Program-made: the position numbers and the translations under genes
In this document: positions 17,257 through 26,647 of the stretch, one piece after another
Position numbering within the stretch: position 1 is the stretch's first letter
Layout: each line of letters starts with the position of its first letter
Origin: Paraburkholderia nodosa DSM 21604
GTDB lineage: Bacteria > Pseudomonadota > Gammaproteobacteria > Burkholderiales > Burkholderiaceae
DNA length: 64,000 nucleotides
Direction: 5' to 3'
NCBI RefSeq assembly: GCF_000519185.1
Contig: NZ_JAFA01000019.1
Span: forward strand, 62,001-126,000
Notes under the pieces: generated by a model
What the model saw: the letters and a program-made list of their open reading frames with translations, nothing else
Told to the model about the DNA's origin: nothing
The model's database searches: none

Positions 17257-18174
17257 TTATCGATCGGTCAACTGCCCAATGAATGCCTTCACGGCTGCGC
17301 TCAGCGGCTCGCCGCTCTTCGTCCCGATGCAGAGCCGGCGCAGCGCCCACGGCTCGTCGAGCGCCACCAAGGCCACCTTGTCAACGTCCTCGGTGAGCAG
17401 CATGCTTTCTGGCTGGATCGTCACGCCCAGTCCCGCCTTGACGAGACTACGCGCGGCCTCGATGGTGCTCACCCGGTATTTGACGCGCAATTCGCTGCCG
17501 AGCATGGCGGCAGCATTGCGCAACTGCGTCATCATTGAGGTATGCGGCGCGATGCCGACCAGATTCTCTCCGAGCAGATCCCGCGTAGTCACGCTCGCGC
17601 GCCCGGCCAGCGCATGGGTGCGCGGCACCACAGCGACGAGCCGGTCAGTGCGGAACTCCACGATATCCAGCGCTTCGCTGCGGATGTCGTCGGTGGCGTA
17701 GAACATGGCCAGATCGGCTTTCCCGGACACCGCGGCACTCACTACACGGGCATTCGCGTCTTCCTGCAGCTCGATTTCGACGAGGGGAAAGTCGCGCATA
17801 AATTCGGCGATCTCGCGCGCGAGAAACTGCACGATGATCGTGCTGGTGCTGCCGACGACGATGCGGCCGCGCACGCCCTCGGAGAATTCGGCGATCTCGC
17901 GCCGCATGACGTCCAGATTCGCGAACAGAAGACGCACGTGACGCGCGAGCACCTCGCCGGCGGGCGTCGGGATCATGCCGCCCGGCAGGCGGTCGAACAG
18001 ATCGACGCCCGCGACCTCCTCGAGCTCCTGCAGGCGTCGAGTGGCCGCGGACGGCGTGATGTTCTCCCGCAGCGCCGCGCGGCGCATCTGCTGCTCCTCC
18101 ACCACCGTGAGAAACAGCCTCAGGGTAAACAGATCGACGCGGCGCGTCAGGTTGTTGAGGGTCAACACGGTCAT
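17257..18174 (-). CDS. LysR-family transcriptional regulator, paralogue of the one at 357-1286
   Basis: 305 residues. Winged helix-turn-helix at about 12-70 (V-D-L-F-T-L-R-L-F, A-A-T-R-R-L-Q-E-L-E, T-P-A-G), then the effector-binding domain with R-T-D-R-L-V-A-V-V-P and G-L-G-V-T-I-Q-P-E-S. It aligns throughout with the regulator at 357-1286, so the two ends of the cluster carry duplicated regulators that may recognise related ligands. It lies between the MFS gene and CoA-transferase 4, all leftward. Confidence 0.93.
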   Translation of the reverse strand: MTVLTLNNLTRRVDLFTLRLFLTVVEEQQMRRAALRENITPSAATRRLQELEEVAGVDLFDRLPGGMIPTPAGEVLARHVRLLFANLDVMRREIAEFSEGVRGRIVVGSTSTIIVQFLAREIAEFMRDFPLVEIELQEDANARVVSAAVSGKADLAMFYATDDIRSEALDIVEFRTDRLVAVVPRTHALAGRASVTTRDLLGENLVGIAPHTSMMTQLRNAAAMLGSELRVKYRVSTIEAARSLVKAGLGVTIQPESMLLTEDVDKVALVALDEPWALRRLCIGTKSGEPLSAAVKAFIGQLTDR

Positions 18175-18303
18175 GGCTGCGCTCCGTTCTCACGATCCGG
18201 CGCGCTGGTTGGCCGGACGCGCTCCCGAGACTATGCCGCGCTTCGGCTGCCGTCAATTGGCGCGCGGCGCAAGTCCTCATAAGCCCTCGTGGCATCGTGA
18301 CAT

Positions 18304-19539
18304 TCAGATGGCCTGCAGCGCTTCGAGATCGCCAATATCCTTTTCGCTCATGCCAAGCCATTCGCGCAGGACTTCTACATTATGTTCGCCAAGCCGGGGC
18401 GGCAGCTTCGCCTCGGGTTCCGCGACATCGGACATCTTGACCGGATTGCCCGCGACCTGAATCGCGCCCCAGACCGGATCGTCAAGCGTCATCAGCATCC
18501 TACGCGCGGCAACGTGCGGACACTCGAACAGATCGGGCACGTCGTTGACGGTCGAGCACGGCACGCCGGCCGCGCGCAAGGCGTCGAGCGCGGCCTCGCG
18601 AGTCTTGTCGACCAGCCACGCGTCGATCTCGATATTCAGCGCATCGAGGTGGCGCTTGCGCGCCATGCCGTCCTTGAAGCGCGGGTCGTCGATCAGGGCC
18701 GGACAGCCGATCGCAACGGCAAAGCGCTTCCAGATGTGCTCGCCTAGCACGGCGATGACGATATAGCCGTCTCTCGCGCGGTAGGTGCCGAACGGCGCTG
18801 TCACCGCATGCACGCCGGGCGGCGACGTGCGCTTTGTTGCCGAGTACATGGCGACGGAAATCTCGTTGAGCATCAGCGAGGCATCATACATCGCGATGTC
18901 GACCTTCTTGCCCCTGCCCGTCCGTTCGCGATGCAGCAGGGCCAGCACCACGCCATAGAGCGCGAGTACGCCGCATTCGATATCGGCCAGTGAGAAGCCC
19001 AGGTATGTGGGCCGGTCGCCGGTTCGCTCGGGCCTGTACATCAGTCCGCTCATTGCTTGCCCTACGATGTCGAACGCCGGAAAGTCGCCGAACGGGCTCG
19101 GCTTGATATCGTCGTGACCGAAACCCGAGATGGCCCCATAAATCAGGCGCGGATTGAGTGCGCTTAGTTCCGCATAGCCGAGCCCCAGCCTGTCCATGAC
19201 GTTAGGCCTCAAGTTTTCGATCACCACGTCGGCCTGGGCCGCGAGCGCCCTGAAGATGCGTTTGCCCTCCGCATGCTTGAGATCGAGCGTGATGCTCTTC
19301 TTGTTGCGGTTTGTTCGAAGGAACGCGAGGCCGCTGGGCTTACCGTCAACACCGGGTTTGACGGGGCTCGTGCTCCGCGAGAAGTCGCCGCCCTCGCGCG
19401 TTTCGATCTTCACGACTTCGGCGCCGGCATCGGCGAGCCACATCGTCGCGAATGGCCCGGCGATGAAATTCTCGACCGCCAGCACGCGTATGCCTGCCAG
19501 CGGGCGCGCAACGTGCGGATCCTGGGATGCTGCTTCCAT
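18304..19539 (-). CDS. CaiB/BaiF (class III) CoA-transferase 4
   Basis: 411 residues from the ATG at 19539, which has GAGGAGAAG right before it; an in-frame ATG 19 codons earlier is less likely. Family blocks: F-I-A-G-P-F-A-T-M-W-L-A-D-A-G-A-E-V-V-K-I-E spread over residues 25-46, R-T-N-R-N-K-K-S-I-T-L-D-L-K, P-A-F-D-I-V-G-Q-A-M-S-G, and S-L-A-D-I-E-C-G with the expected nucleophilic aspartate. It is divergent from the SDR gene across about 270 bases. Confidence 0.93.
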   Translation of the reverse strand: MEAASQDPHVARPLAGIRVLAVENFIAGPFATMWLADAGAEVVKIETREGGDFSRSTSPVKPGVDGKPSGLAFLRTNRNKKSITLDLKHAEGKRIFRALAAQADVVIENLRPNVMDRLGLGYAELSALNPRLIYGAISGFGHDDIKPSPFGDFPAFDIVGQAMSGLMYRPERTGDRPTYLGFSLADIECGVLALYGVVLALLHRERTGRGKKVDIAMYDASLMLNEISVAMYSATKRTSPPGVHAVTAPFGTYRARDGYIVIAVLGEHIWKRFAVAIGCPALIDDPRFKDGMARKRHLDALNIEIDAWLVDKTREAALDALRAAGVPCSTVNDVPDLFECPHVAARRMLMTLDDPVWGAIQVAGNPVKMSDVAEPEAKLPPRLGEHNVEVLREWLGMSEKDIGDLEALQAI

Positions 19540-19813
19540 GTCTTCTCCTCGGCAACTCATGAACGGTCTTATCCGGGGCGGAGCCGTCACTGCCAACGAA
19601 TGCTAGTTGCGCCGGCGCCCGCCTTCAATTGCCGATTCACCAATGCGACGTTGCAGATTCGCGAACCGCGTGAGCGTTCGCGAGCGATCAATCTCCGCTT
19701 CACGAAAAGGCAATCGCATTTCCCAGGATCCGTTCGTACCATGGATCTGGAGATACGCGGCGGCCCCCTGGCTCGCCCGTTCCGGCTTGCTCACGATCTA
19801 AAGGCGATGACAA
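19540..19813. promoter_or_regulatory. divergent promoter region between CoA-transferase 4 and the SDR
   Basis: No gene was seen. Two TTCGCGA heptamers lie around 19669-19694 and an AAGGCGA precedes the SDR start. This is the natural place for shared control of the two divergent genes. Confidence 0.35.
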
Positions 19814-20614
19814 ATGAACAGTCTTGAAGGAAAAGTCGCGATCGTCACTGGCGGCACTGGTGGCATCGGAAAAGGCATCGCCGCGCAGCTCGCGGCGCGC
19901 GGCGCGACCGTGGTGATCAGCGGGAGAAGCGCGGAGAAGGCCGCCGCCGTTCTGGCAGAGTTGCGCCGGAGCGGCGCTACAGTGGATTTTCTTCCGGGAG
20001 ACGTACGGTCGAAGGCCGACATGGAGGCCCTCGCCGCGGAAACCGCGTCCCGTTACGGCGGCATCGACATCGTTGTCGCGAATGCAGGCGGCAATGACAC
20101 CGAGGCGCGCGCTCCCGAGGTCCGTGGTGCCTTCGTGAGCATCAACCTCGCGCGCGTGGCCGGGGTCGTCGCGGAAAACACGCTTGCCAAGCTGTATCCC
20201 GCGCAGGCCGTAGTCCCCTACCTGCGTGAGCGAGGCTCGGGAAGCATCATTTTCGTGACGTCGGAGGGCGGCCGCGTGCCGACGCCGGGACAGACCGCCG
20301 TCTCGACCTTCGCCGGCGGCTTGATCCGCGCGAGCAAGGTCATCGCGCGTGAGTTGGCCCGCGAAAGGATCCGGGTGAATTGCGTCTGCGTGACCGTCGT
20401 GCGCGACAGTCCGTCATGGGACGCAGTGTTTGGCGAGGAAAGCAAGGTGTCGGACCATCATCGCAAGCAGTACGAAAAGATTATCGCCGGCTGCCCGCTG
20501 GGCGTCGCCGCGCCGTCCGACATCGGCCACGTCGTGGCATTCCTCGCGTCCGATGAAGCGGCCTACCTCACGGGCGCGACGCTCAGCCCGACGGGCGGCC
20601 TAACCATGCACTGA
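19814..20614 (+). CDS. divergent SDR-family protein without the catalytic tyrosine
   Basis: 266 residues with a Rossmann fold: V-T-G-G-T-G-G-I-G cofactor motif near residue 11, D-V-R near 59 and V-A-N-A-G-G near 88. After the expected S-E-G-G segment, the Y-x-x-x-K motif is replaced: the residue four before the lysine of A-S-K is isoleucine, so the general acid/base is absent. The C-terminal G-A-T-L-S-P-T-G-G-L-T motif is kept. It may be a non-classical oxidoreductase, a hydratase, or a binding protein. It is the only rightward gene here besides the ALDH, and faces CoA-transferase 4. Confidence 0.88.
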   Translation: MNSLEGKVAIVTGGTGGIGKGIAAQLAARGATVVISGRSAEKAAAVLAELRRSGATVDFLPGDVRSKADMEALAAETASRYGGIDIVVANAGGNDTEARAPEVRGAFVSINLARVAGVVAENTLAKLYPAQAVVPYLRERGSGSIIFVTSEGGRVPTPGQTAVSTFAGGLIRASKVIARELARERIRVNCVCVTVVRDSPSWDAVFGEESKVSDHHRKQYEKIIAGCPLGVAAPSDIGHVVAFLASDEAAYLTGATLSPTGGLTMH

Positions 20615-20615
20615 T

Positions 20616-20644
20616 CGCGGGCGGCGGCGCTCTGGCCGCCCGCG
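20616..20644. terminator. GC-rich hairpin between convergent SDR and porin genes
   Basis: A perfect 10-bp stem, CGCGGGCGGC (20616-20625) with GCCGCCCGCG (20635-20644) around a nine-base loop, starts one base after the SDR stop. There is no clear T-run. It probably ends transcription in both directions. Confidence 0.5.
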
Positions 20645-20691
20645 TAGCGAACCATCATTCATGCCTGACGCGTCATCGTCGGGCGTGGCGA

Positions 20692-21804
20692 CTAGAACCT
20701 GTGGAGGATGCCTACCCCGCCGCCGACCGTCGTACCTGGCGCCCCTTGCATCGCGCCATCCACGTCTAGACCGAGCGTGGACCTGCCGTGGTTGTCGGTC
20801 ACGCCGACCTGCGCGTACAAGGAAGTGCGTTTCGATAGCGAATATTGCGTGCCGAGCGCGAAAAGCAGGCCGTGCGTGCTCGAGTCGTGTGGATCCCGAA
20901 GGTACCAAACGCCCGAATTGACGTTGAGCGCCGGCGTAACGAAGTAGTTGAAGCCGAGGTTCCAGACGTCATGATCGCCCCCGCCCACGAGCCCGTTGAG
21001 CGTAGTCATCGGTGCCTTGTAATTGGTATACGAGGCCTTCACTGTAAAGGAAGAGATGGTGTAGCCCAGACCAAACGTCTTGGCAATAAGCGGCACCTCG
21101 AACAGCGTGTTGTTCAAGCTCGTTTCGTTGCCCGCGCTGGCATCGTAGACCGCCGCGTTGACCAGCAGCCCCGCGCCCTCGTACTTCAGGCTCGCCGAAT
21201 ACTGGCGCCCCGCATTGAAATCTCCCGGCACGCCACCGAGCGCGTACATGAGACTTGCAGTAAACCCTACGATCTTCGGCGAGGTATAGCTGACCGCGTT
21301 CGAAACGAACGTTCCCGTGAAGGTATTGTTGGCGTAGACGGAGATGTTGCTGCCGAACTGCGCCATACTGCGCGGGTCCGAATCATAGAGCGCGAGAATG
21401 AAGGGCGAGAACTGCAAGCCGGCCTTGAATTCGCCTACGTTGCTTGCGAGGGAGATCCACGCCTGACGGCCGAACAACCCGCCGTTGGTGTTGTCGAAGC
21501 CGCCGTTCGCGAGACTGATCCCGCTTTCCAGCTTGAACTTTATCCTCATGCCGCCTCCCAGATCCTCCTGTCCGCTCAACCCGAACACGGAAGGCTCCAG
21601 ACCGCTGCTGATCATCTCGAACTGCTTGCCGCCGTTCTGCCCGGTCGCCGGGTTGTACGACTTGGTCGTATAAATCAGCCCAGCGTCCAGAACGCCATAC
21701 AACGTCACGCTAGACTGCGCCCACACAGTAGCGGGCAACGAGGACACTGCTACCAGCACGGCAATTCGCTTGACCGCGAACCGGAACACGCCGTACGAAC
21801 CCAT
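20692..21804 (-). CDS. outer-membrane porin, Burkholderia type
   Basis: 370 residues from the ATG at 21804, preceded by a near-ideal AAGGAGGT. A signal peptide ends in V-W-A and is followed by the Q-S-S-V-T-L-Y-G-V-L-D opening strand common to Burkholderia general porins. The end is G-I-L-H-R-F, with the C-terminal phenylalanine needed by the Bam machinery. Trimeric diffusion channel in the outer membrane; in this position it may admit the acid used by the cluster. The convergent SDR ends 77 bases away. Confidence 0.95.
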   Translation of the reverse strand: MGSYGVFRFAVKRIAVLVAVSSLPATVWAQSSVTLYGVLDAGLIYTTKSYNPATGQNGGKQFEMISSGLEPSVFGLSGQEDLGGGMRIKFKLESGISLANGGFDNTNGGLFGRQAWISLASNVGEFKAGLQFSPFILALYDSDPRSMAQFGSNISVYANNTFTGTFVSNAVSYTSPKIVGFTASLMYALGGVPGDFNAGRQYSASLKYEGAGLLVNAAVYDASAGNETSLNNTLFEVPLIAKTFGLGYTISSFTVKASYTNYKAPMTTLNGLVGGGDHDVWNLGFNYFVTPALNVNSGVWYLRDPHDSSTHGLLFALGTQYSLSKRTSLYAQVGVTDNHGRSTLGLDVDGAMQGAPGTTVGGGVGILHRF

Positions 21805-22266
21805 GTCTACCTCCTTGATATAGATTTCTCTTTGTTCTTTTTGTTGACGCCATCGAACCGGCAATCCTTCCATTCGGGTCGCCGGATCCGTCGCGATTGC
21901 TCCAAACCCGTGGGACGGGCGTACAAGTCGTTGCAGTCTGGTGTTGAACCTCCGTTCGAATCGCGCGCAAACGCCTGCATTGCAGTTAGCCGCAACGCAA
22001 ATATTTCAAATAGGATTTCTAATCAAATAACCCGGATGAACCTGGGTATTTCCCGTGCCGGATATTCCAGAACAAAAACTCGAAGGCCCTGGTCCGCGTC
22101 GTTTCCCTTCGATTAGAGCAATCGAAAACGCGAGGGTCAACGACGCCCGTCGAAACGTTCCGTACTTCGGGGACCAGGAGATAGCCGGCCTAGGGAAAGA
22201 CGAGAGGAGCGATCGCGCGGCCCATGGAATTGAATGCCGTGCAGGGATGAAGCATACGTTACGGCG
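21805..22266. other. intergenic region upstream of the porin
   Basis: About 460 bases with no convincing gene. The part nearest the porin is A+T-rich (around 21990-22035) and probably carries its promoter. A GTTCCGTACT motif lies at 22157-22166, matching the repeats at 15316 and 15685. Confidence 0.4.
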
Positions 22267-23220
22267 TCAGGTGGCTTCCGTGCAATAGCCCGGTGCGCTA
22301 AGCGCAGTCTCATCGGCGGCCAGCACCACGGGAATGCTTTCCTTGAGGAAATCGACGAAGGTTCTGATCTTTGCGTCGAGGAATTGCCGCGATGCGTACA
22401 TTGCATACACGGTGAGCTTCTGAAGCCGATACTCCGGCAACACCCGCAGCAGCGAGCCGTTGCGCATGGCGGGCACCGCCGTCGACATCGGCAGTGCGCC
22501 GATGCCTACGCCCTCCCTCAATGCGCCACCCAATGCCTCAGCGACATTCACCTGTAAGCTGGCCGCCGGCAGTTCAAACGTTTCAACGCCGTGCGGTCCT
22601 TCCAGGCGCCATTTGTCACGTGGAAAGACCGGTGTAAAGAGTTGGAGACAATCATGTCCCGCGAGCTCCGCGACGCTGTGAGGCGTGCCGCGCTCGCGCA
22701 AATATGCGGGCGCGGCGCACAGCACGCTGTGCAGGGTGCCCAGCGCATGCGAGATGAACCCGGAATCGGGCAACTCCGTGGCGCTCAGTTGCAGTGAGAC
22801 GTCGTAGCCTTCGTCGAGAAGGTCGGGCACGTGCTGGGATAGCGTCAATTCGACAGAGACAGAGCGATGGCGCCGCTGATACTGCACGACGGCGGGCACG
22901 AGGTAAGCCTGCCCGAAACCCGTCGTGGCATGCACGCGCAACCGGCCCGACGGCAGCGCCTGCGCGTTGCCGGCTTCGGCCTCTGCCTGGTCGATGTAAG
23001 CGAGAATCTGTTCGCAGCGTCGCAAATAGCGCTCGCCAGCTTCTGTCAACGCTACGCGGCGGGTGCTGCGATTGAGCAGTCGAGCCTGAAGATGTGTTTC
23101 CAGACTTGCCACGGCGCGTGACACAGCGGCAGTCGTCATGTCGAAGTGCTGCGCGGCGGCGGTGAAACTGCCCGCGTCGGCAACGCGCGCGAACACGCGC
23201 ATGCAATGCAACCTATCCAT
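22267..23220 (-). CDS. LysR-family transcriptional regulator
   Basis: 317 residues. M-D-R-L-H-C-M-R-V-F-A-R-V-A-D-A-G-S-F-T-A-A-A is the classic opening, with S-R-A-V-A-S-L-E as recognition helix. The effector domain contains G-R-L-R-V-H-A-T-T-G-F-G, typical of the CrgA/DmlR-like branch rather than the branch of the other two regulators in this cluster. It lies upstream of the porin on the same strand, but the wide gap argues against cotranscription. Target unknown. Confidence 0.92.
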   Translation of the reverse strand: MDRLHCMRVFARVADAGSFTAAAQHFDMTTAAVSRAVASLETHLQARLLNRSTRRVALTEAGERYLRRCEQILAYIDQAEAEAGNAQALPSGRLRVHATTGFGQAYLVPAVVQYQRRHRSVSVELTLSQHVPDLLDEGYDVSLQLSATELPDSGFISHALGTLHSVLCAAPAYLRERGTPHSVAELAGHDCLQLFTPVFPRDKWRLEGPHGVETFELPAASLQVNVAEALGGALREGVGIGALPMSTAVPAMRNGSLLRVLPEYRLQKLTVYAMYASRQFLDAKIRTFVDFLKESIPVVLAADETALSAPGYCTEAT

Positions 23221-23350
23221 CTGACAAATGAAACGTGTATTCCGAGTATGACGCTACGTATCACGAAGTGCATGATGCGAGACACTTCGTACCGGCGTTC
23301 GATCGTCCGCGCCTTACCTTACAAACGTTCGATAGCGCCGCGCCCGAATT

Positions 23351-24991
23351 TTAGCACGTCTCCCACCGCGACGCGGACGAGCGCGCGACCTCTGGCACGT
23401 GCCCGGCAGTCTCCTCCCGAAACGGCGGCCCGTCATCTTCGCGAACGACAAAACCCGCAATCATGGCGACAAGGCGCTTGCTCTGGTCGTCCAGTGACTG
23501 CGTGGCAGCGGCTGCCTCCTCGACGTACGCAGCATTATGTTGCGTCGTCCGGTCCATTTCGGAGACTGCCCGGTTAACCTGGTCGATACCGTGGCTTTGC
23601 TCGGCCGAAGCGGCCGCAATTTCGCCCATCAGGTCGGTCACGCGCTGGATCGCCTGCATGATCTCGTCCATGGAGGCGCCCGCTGCGTTCACGAATTCGA
23701 CACCGCTCCGAACATGCCCCACTGAGTCTTGAATCAAGCCCCGAATTTCTTTAGACGCCGACGATGATCGCTGCGCGAGCGAGCGCACTTCGGACGCTAC
23801 AACCGCGAACCCACGCCCCTGTTCGCCAGCACGCGCTGCTTCTACCGCGGCGTTGAGCGCCAGGATATTGGTCTGGAACGCGATACTTTCGATGATGCCG
23901 ACGATTTCAGCGATCCTGCCGGAGCTTGCGTCGATGCTGCCCATCGCGTTGACGACCCGTGAAACCACGCCGCTGCTGCGCTCGGCGACCTGCACGGCCT
24001 GCGCCGCAAGCTGGCTCGCCTGGCGCACGTTATCGGCGTTCTGGATAACCCTCGAAGATAGTTCCGCCATGCTCGCCGCCGTCTCTTCAAGCGAAGCGGC
24101 CTGTTGTTCCGTACGCCGTGACAAATCCCGATCGCCCGCCGAAATCTGTGCGGCCGCTGATGCAATCGACTCTGCGCATGTCTTGACGCCGTTGATCGCT
24201 CCGGAGAGATTCGCCTGCATTCGCTTCATTGAATATAGGAGACTCACGCGGTCGTTCGGCATGGTCACGATCGACGCCGTGAGGTCGTTCTCCGCGATCT
24301 GCCCTGCAATCGCGACTGCATAACCGGGGTCACCACCCACGGTGCGGACGATGCTGCGATTGAGCACCACGACGACACTGCTCATCGCGAGAGCCACGAC
24401 TGCGCATAGGCCGAGACTTTGAAGCAGGTTTGAATAGAACGCGGCATCGATGTCGTCGACAAACAGACTGGTGTTGATGATCCAGTCCCAAGGGCGGTAG
24501 GTGTCGATGTAGGCGATCCGGGCCGCGTTCGTTGTGACGCCGGAAGTTTCTTTCGGATAGTCAAAGCGCTGGAATCCGCTTCCGGTTCGCGCCGCCGTAT
24601 CGATCTGGGCCTGGACAATGGCAGCGACTTTCGGACTCAACTCGCTCAACGGCCTGTTCTGTAGCGATGCGTCGAACGGATACATCAAGACCACGCCCTT
24701 CGAGTTCACGATGGAGAAATAACCCGAGCCGGATTCTCCGTAACGCATGTTGCGGATAACGTCCATCGCACCCCTCCGGGCTTCGTCGTTGCTCAACTCT
24801 CCAGCGGAAGCCTTTTTCGCATACATGGCGATGGTAGCGAGCGCGATCTGGGTTGTATGTACAAGATCGAACTTTCGCTCCTCAAGGCGGATCTCTCGAC
24901 TCCGGTACGCATCGGCGATGGACAGAAACATGAGACAGAGCAAGCTCAAAACGAGTGGCAACCCGAGCTTTTGCTTGAATGACAATTTCAT
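23351..24991 (-). CDS. methyl-accepting chemotaxis protein
   Basis: 546 residues. Membrane helix at about 9-29, a periplasmic Cache-type domain (G-S-G-Y-F-S-I-V-N-S-K-G then P-W-D-W-I-I-N-T-S-L-F), a second helix near 190-212, a HAMP linker, and a signalling hairpin whose tip reads E-S-I-A-F-Q-T-N-I-L-A-L-N-A-A-V-E-A-A-R-A-G-E-Q-G-R-G (two stretches). sCache domains often sense small organic acids. The extreme C-terminus is R-W-E-T-C, resembling the N-W-E-T-F CheR/CheB docking pentapeptide. It may guide movement toward the substrate of the neighbouring catabolic cluster. Confidence 0.94.
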   Translation of the reverse strand: MKLSFKQKLGLPLVLSLLCLMFLSIADAYRSREIRLEERKFDLVHTTQIALATIAMYAKKASAGELSNDEARRGAMDVIRNMRYGESGSGYFSIVNSKGVVLMYPFDASLQNRPLSELSPKVAAIVQAQIDTAARTGSGFQRFDYPKETSGVTTNAARIAYIDTYRPWDWIINTSLFVDDIDAAFYSNLLQSLGLCAVVALAMSSVVVVLNRSIVRTVGGDPGYAVAIAGQIAENDLTASIVTMPNDRVSLLYSMKRMQANLSGAINGVKTCAESIASAAAQISAGDRDLSRRTEQQAASLEETAASMAELSSRVIQNADNVRQASQLAAQAVQVAERSSGVVSRVVNAMGSIDASSGRIAEIVGIIESIAFQTNILALNAAVEAARAGEQGRGFAVVASEVRSLAQRSSSASKEIRGLIQDSVGHVRSGVEFVNAAGASMDEIMQAIQRVTDLMGEIAAASAEQSHGIDQVNRAVSEMDRTTQHNAAYVEEAAAATQSLDDQSKRLVAMIAGFVVREDDGPPFREETAGHVPEVARSSASRWETC

Positions 24992-25847
24992 TGGTGTGGC
25001 GTCTCCTCGTCGTTTTCAATGTGCTCGCCACGTGAGGCACTGAACCACTCGACGGATTCATGGGTCATCTTTCAGTGCGAGGCCGCGCAGCCGATGCTAC
25101 CGACCGCTACGCTCCACCGTCAATTGACTGACGGTTGGCGTTCCGTACGTTGGCAGGCGTGCTGCGTCAATGTAATGGGCGACGCCCTGCCACGGCGCAT
25201 TGAATTCAACATCGCGAAGCAGCGACTCCAGGACCTTAGGGGCCGTGAGAATGCCGGTATCCGCGTCTGGCTCAGCGCCAGTTCGTCGACGCGGCATTGA
25301 TTACTTTTTTGATCGACTTGGCGAGGGAAAGAACGACTCATATGTAACCAGCCCACCCTAGTGTCGGCAATGGCCCGACGCACCTTCCGCATGCCTCTTC
25401 ACCTGCAACGGCAGTTGAATTTCTCTCCTAAATTGAGACGAAACACCGACGTTAGGATAAGTTTAATTGTATTGATACTGCGCCCGATTCAGTGGGGTTC
25501 TAACGGTTTCCTGCCTATCCAGAGCACCTATTTTTGTGTCGAGAACGCAGCGTTTCACACATTGATTGCGCCAGGAGACATAGCGTTGGAGATTGGGATG
25601 CGATTTGTCGGGGGAGAGGCTCGGCTTCCCCGGCGGCTCTGGCCGGAAGCGGATCGCGCGGTGGCGACACAAGACGTTCGTCTGCATCCAGACCATCTGG
25701 ACGACGTTCAACGATGCTTTGGGCCCGTATCCTGAAAAGCCGCAGTGGGGGCAGGCGGAGAAGTCGGTCTGCCTCACGCGGACGACCACCGTGAAAGACA
25801 GGCGTATGAGCGGAGTCACCGCGCTTGTCGTGCCGAACTGGAGAGCG
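24992..25847. other. gene-poor left margin of the accessory island
   Basis: About 855 bases without a convincing gene. A leftward frame (25463-25873) includes a C-P-H-C-G...C-R-H zinc-finger-like pattern but matches no family I know and overlaps the AbiV-like gene end. A second short leftward frame (25097-25297) has no recognised domain. Base composition changes here from core-like to more A+T-rich, so this probably includes the left junction of the island and decayed remnants. Confidence 0.4.
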
Positions 25848-26555
25848 CTAGCGCCCCTCGTCTGGCATGACATCCAGACCGGTCGTTACAAACGTCTGCA
25901 TGCCGTTCGGACCGGGCGGACGCAACCCCTCGGCTTGCATCGCTGCATACCACTCCGACAATGCAGTGCGACTTGCTTCCATGTCCGAGCCGTCCGATAC
26001 ATGGCTCATGTGCTGTTTCCAGAGCTGAAGCTCACGCGGCGTCACGAGCGTACTAGCCTTGGATAGCACCTGTGCGATGGTAATAATGCGCCCCACAAGG
26101 TCACGATCGACCACATTAGTCGGAATCGACCAATGTGCCTTTCCCAGACAGTCTGTGTAGAAGGCAATTTGCTTGAGCTGATCAAGGATGTAAGGATGCT
26201 CTGCGTCGGAGGCAGCCAGCGGACGTAGATCGTCAAGCTTGGTCGTCCCTGTGCGGTTGATCAGATCCATGAATATCCAGGCGACGTTTTTCTTTGTATG
26301 AGATCGGTAGTCTTTCCACAGCTTCGCGAGTTGCTCGTCATCTTTAGCCGTGACCATGCTACGCAGGATGGACAGCTTACCGGCCTCTTCGATGGCCAGG
26401 ATGGCTAGAGCCAACGCCGAAGGATAGCGTTCTGCCGCAAGTAACACTCGCGCGTCCTCCACAAGCCGAATCGCATTCTTGGCGGCCGCATTCATGCCCT
26501 CGGCAATCTGCTCCAGCGTAAGACGCCAACGGAATTGGTCAATTTTCTTGCCCAT
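25848..26555 (-). CDS. AbiV-family (HEPN) abortive-infection-like protein
   Basis: 235 residues from the ATG at 26555 (a TTG two codons earlier is also in frame). The core matches AbiV: N-A-x-R-L-V-E-D-A-R-V-L-L, then A-L-A-L-A-I-L-A-I-E-E-A-G-K in a second helix, and Y-R-S-H-T-K-K-N after it. AbiV of lactococci blocks phage translation after activation by a phage protein, and the family belongs to the HEPN superfamily. It is the last of three leftward HEPN-like genes. The base composition is lower in G+C than the flanking core, fitting horizontal acquisition. Confidence 0.85.
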   Translation of the reverse strand: MGKKIDQFRWRLTLEQIAEGMNAAAKNAIRLVEDARVLLAAERYPSALALAILAIEEAGKLSILRSMVTAKDDEQLAKLWKDYRSHTKKNVAWIFMDLINRTGTTKLDDLRPLAASDAEHPYILDQLKQIAFYTDCLGKAHWSIPTNVVDRDLVGRIITIAQVLSKASTLVTPRELQLWKQHMSHVSDGSDMEASRTALSEWYAAMQAEGLRPPGPNGMQTFVTTGLDVMPDEGR

Positions 26556-26647
26556 GCTCAATACCTGTCTCTGCTCTGGTCACCGTTTAGGCATCGCCCT
26601 CGATGGCTAGGGCAGTTACCGCATAAATACGTCGAAGGTGCGATCCC

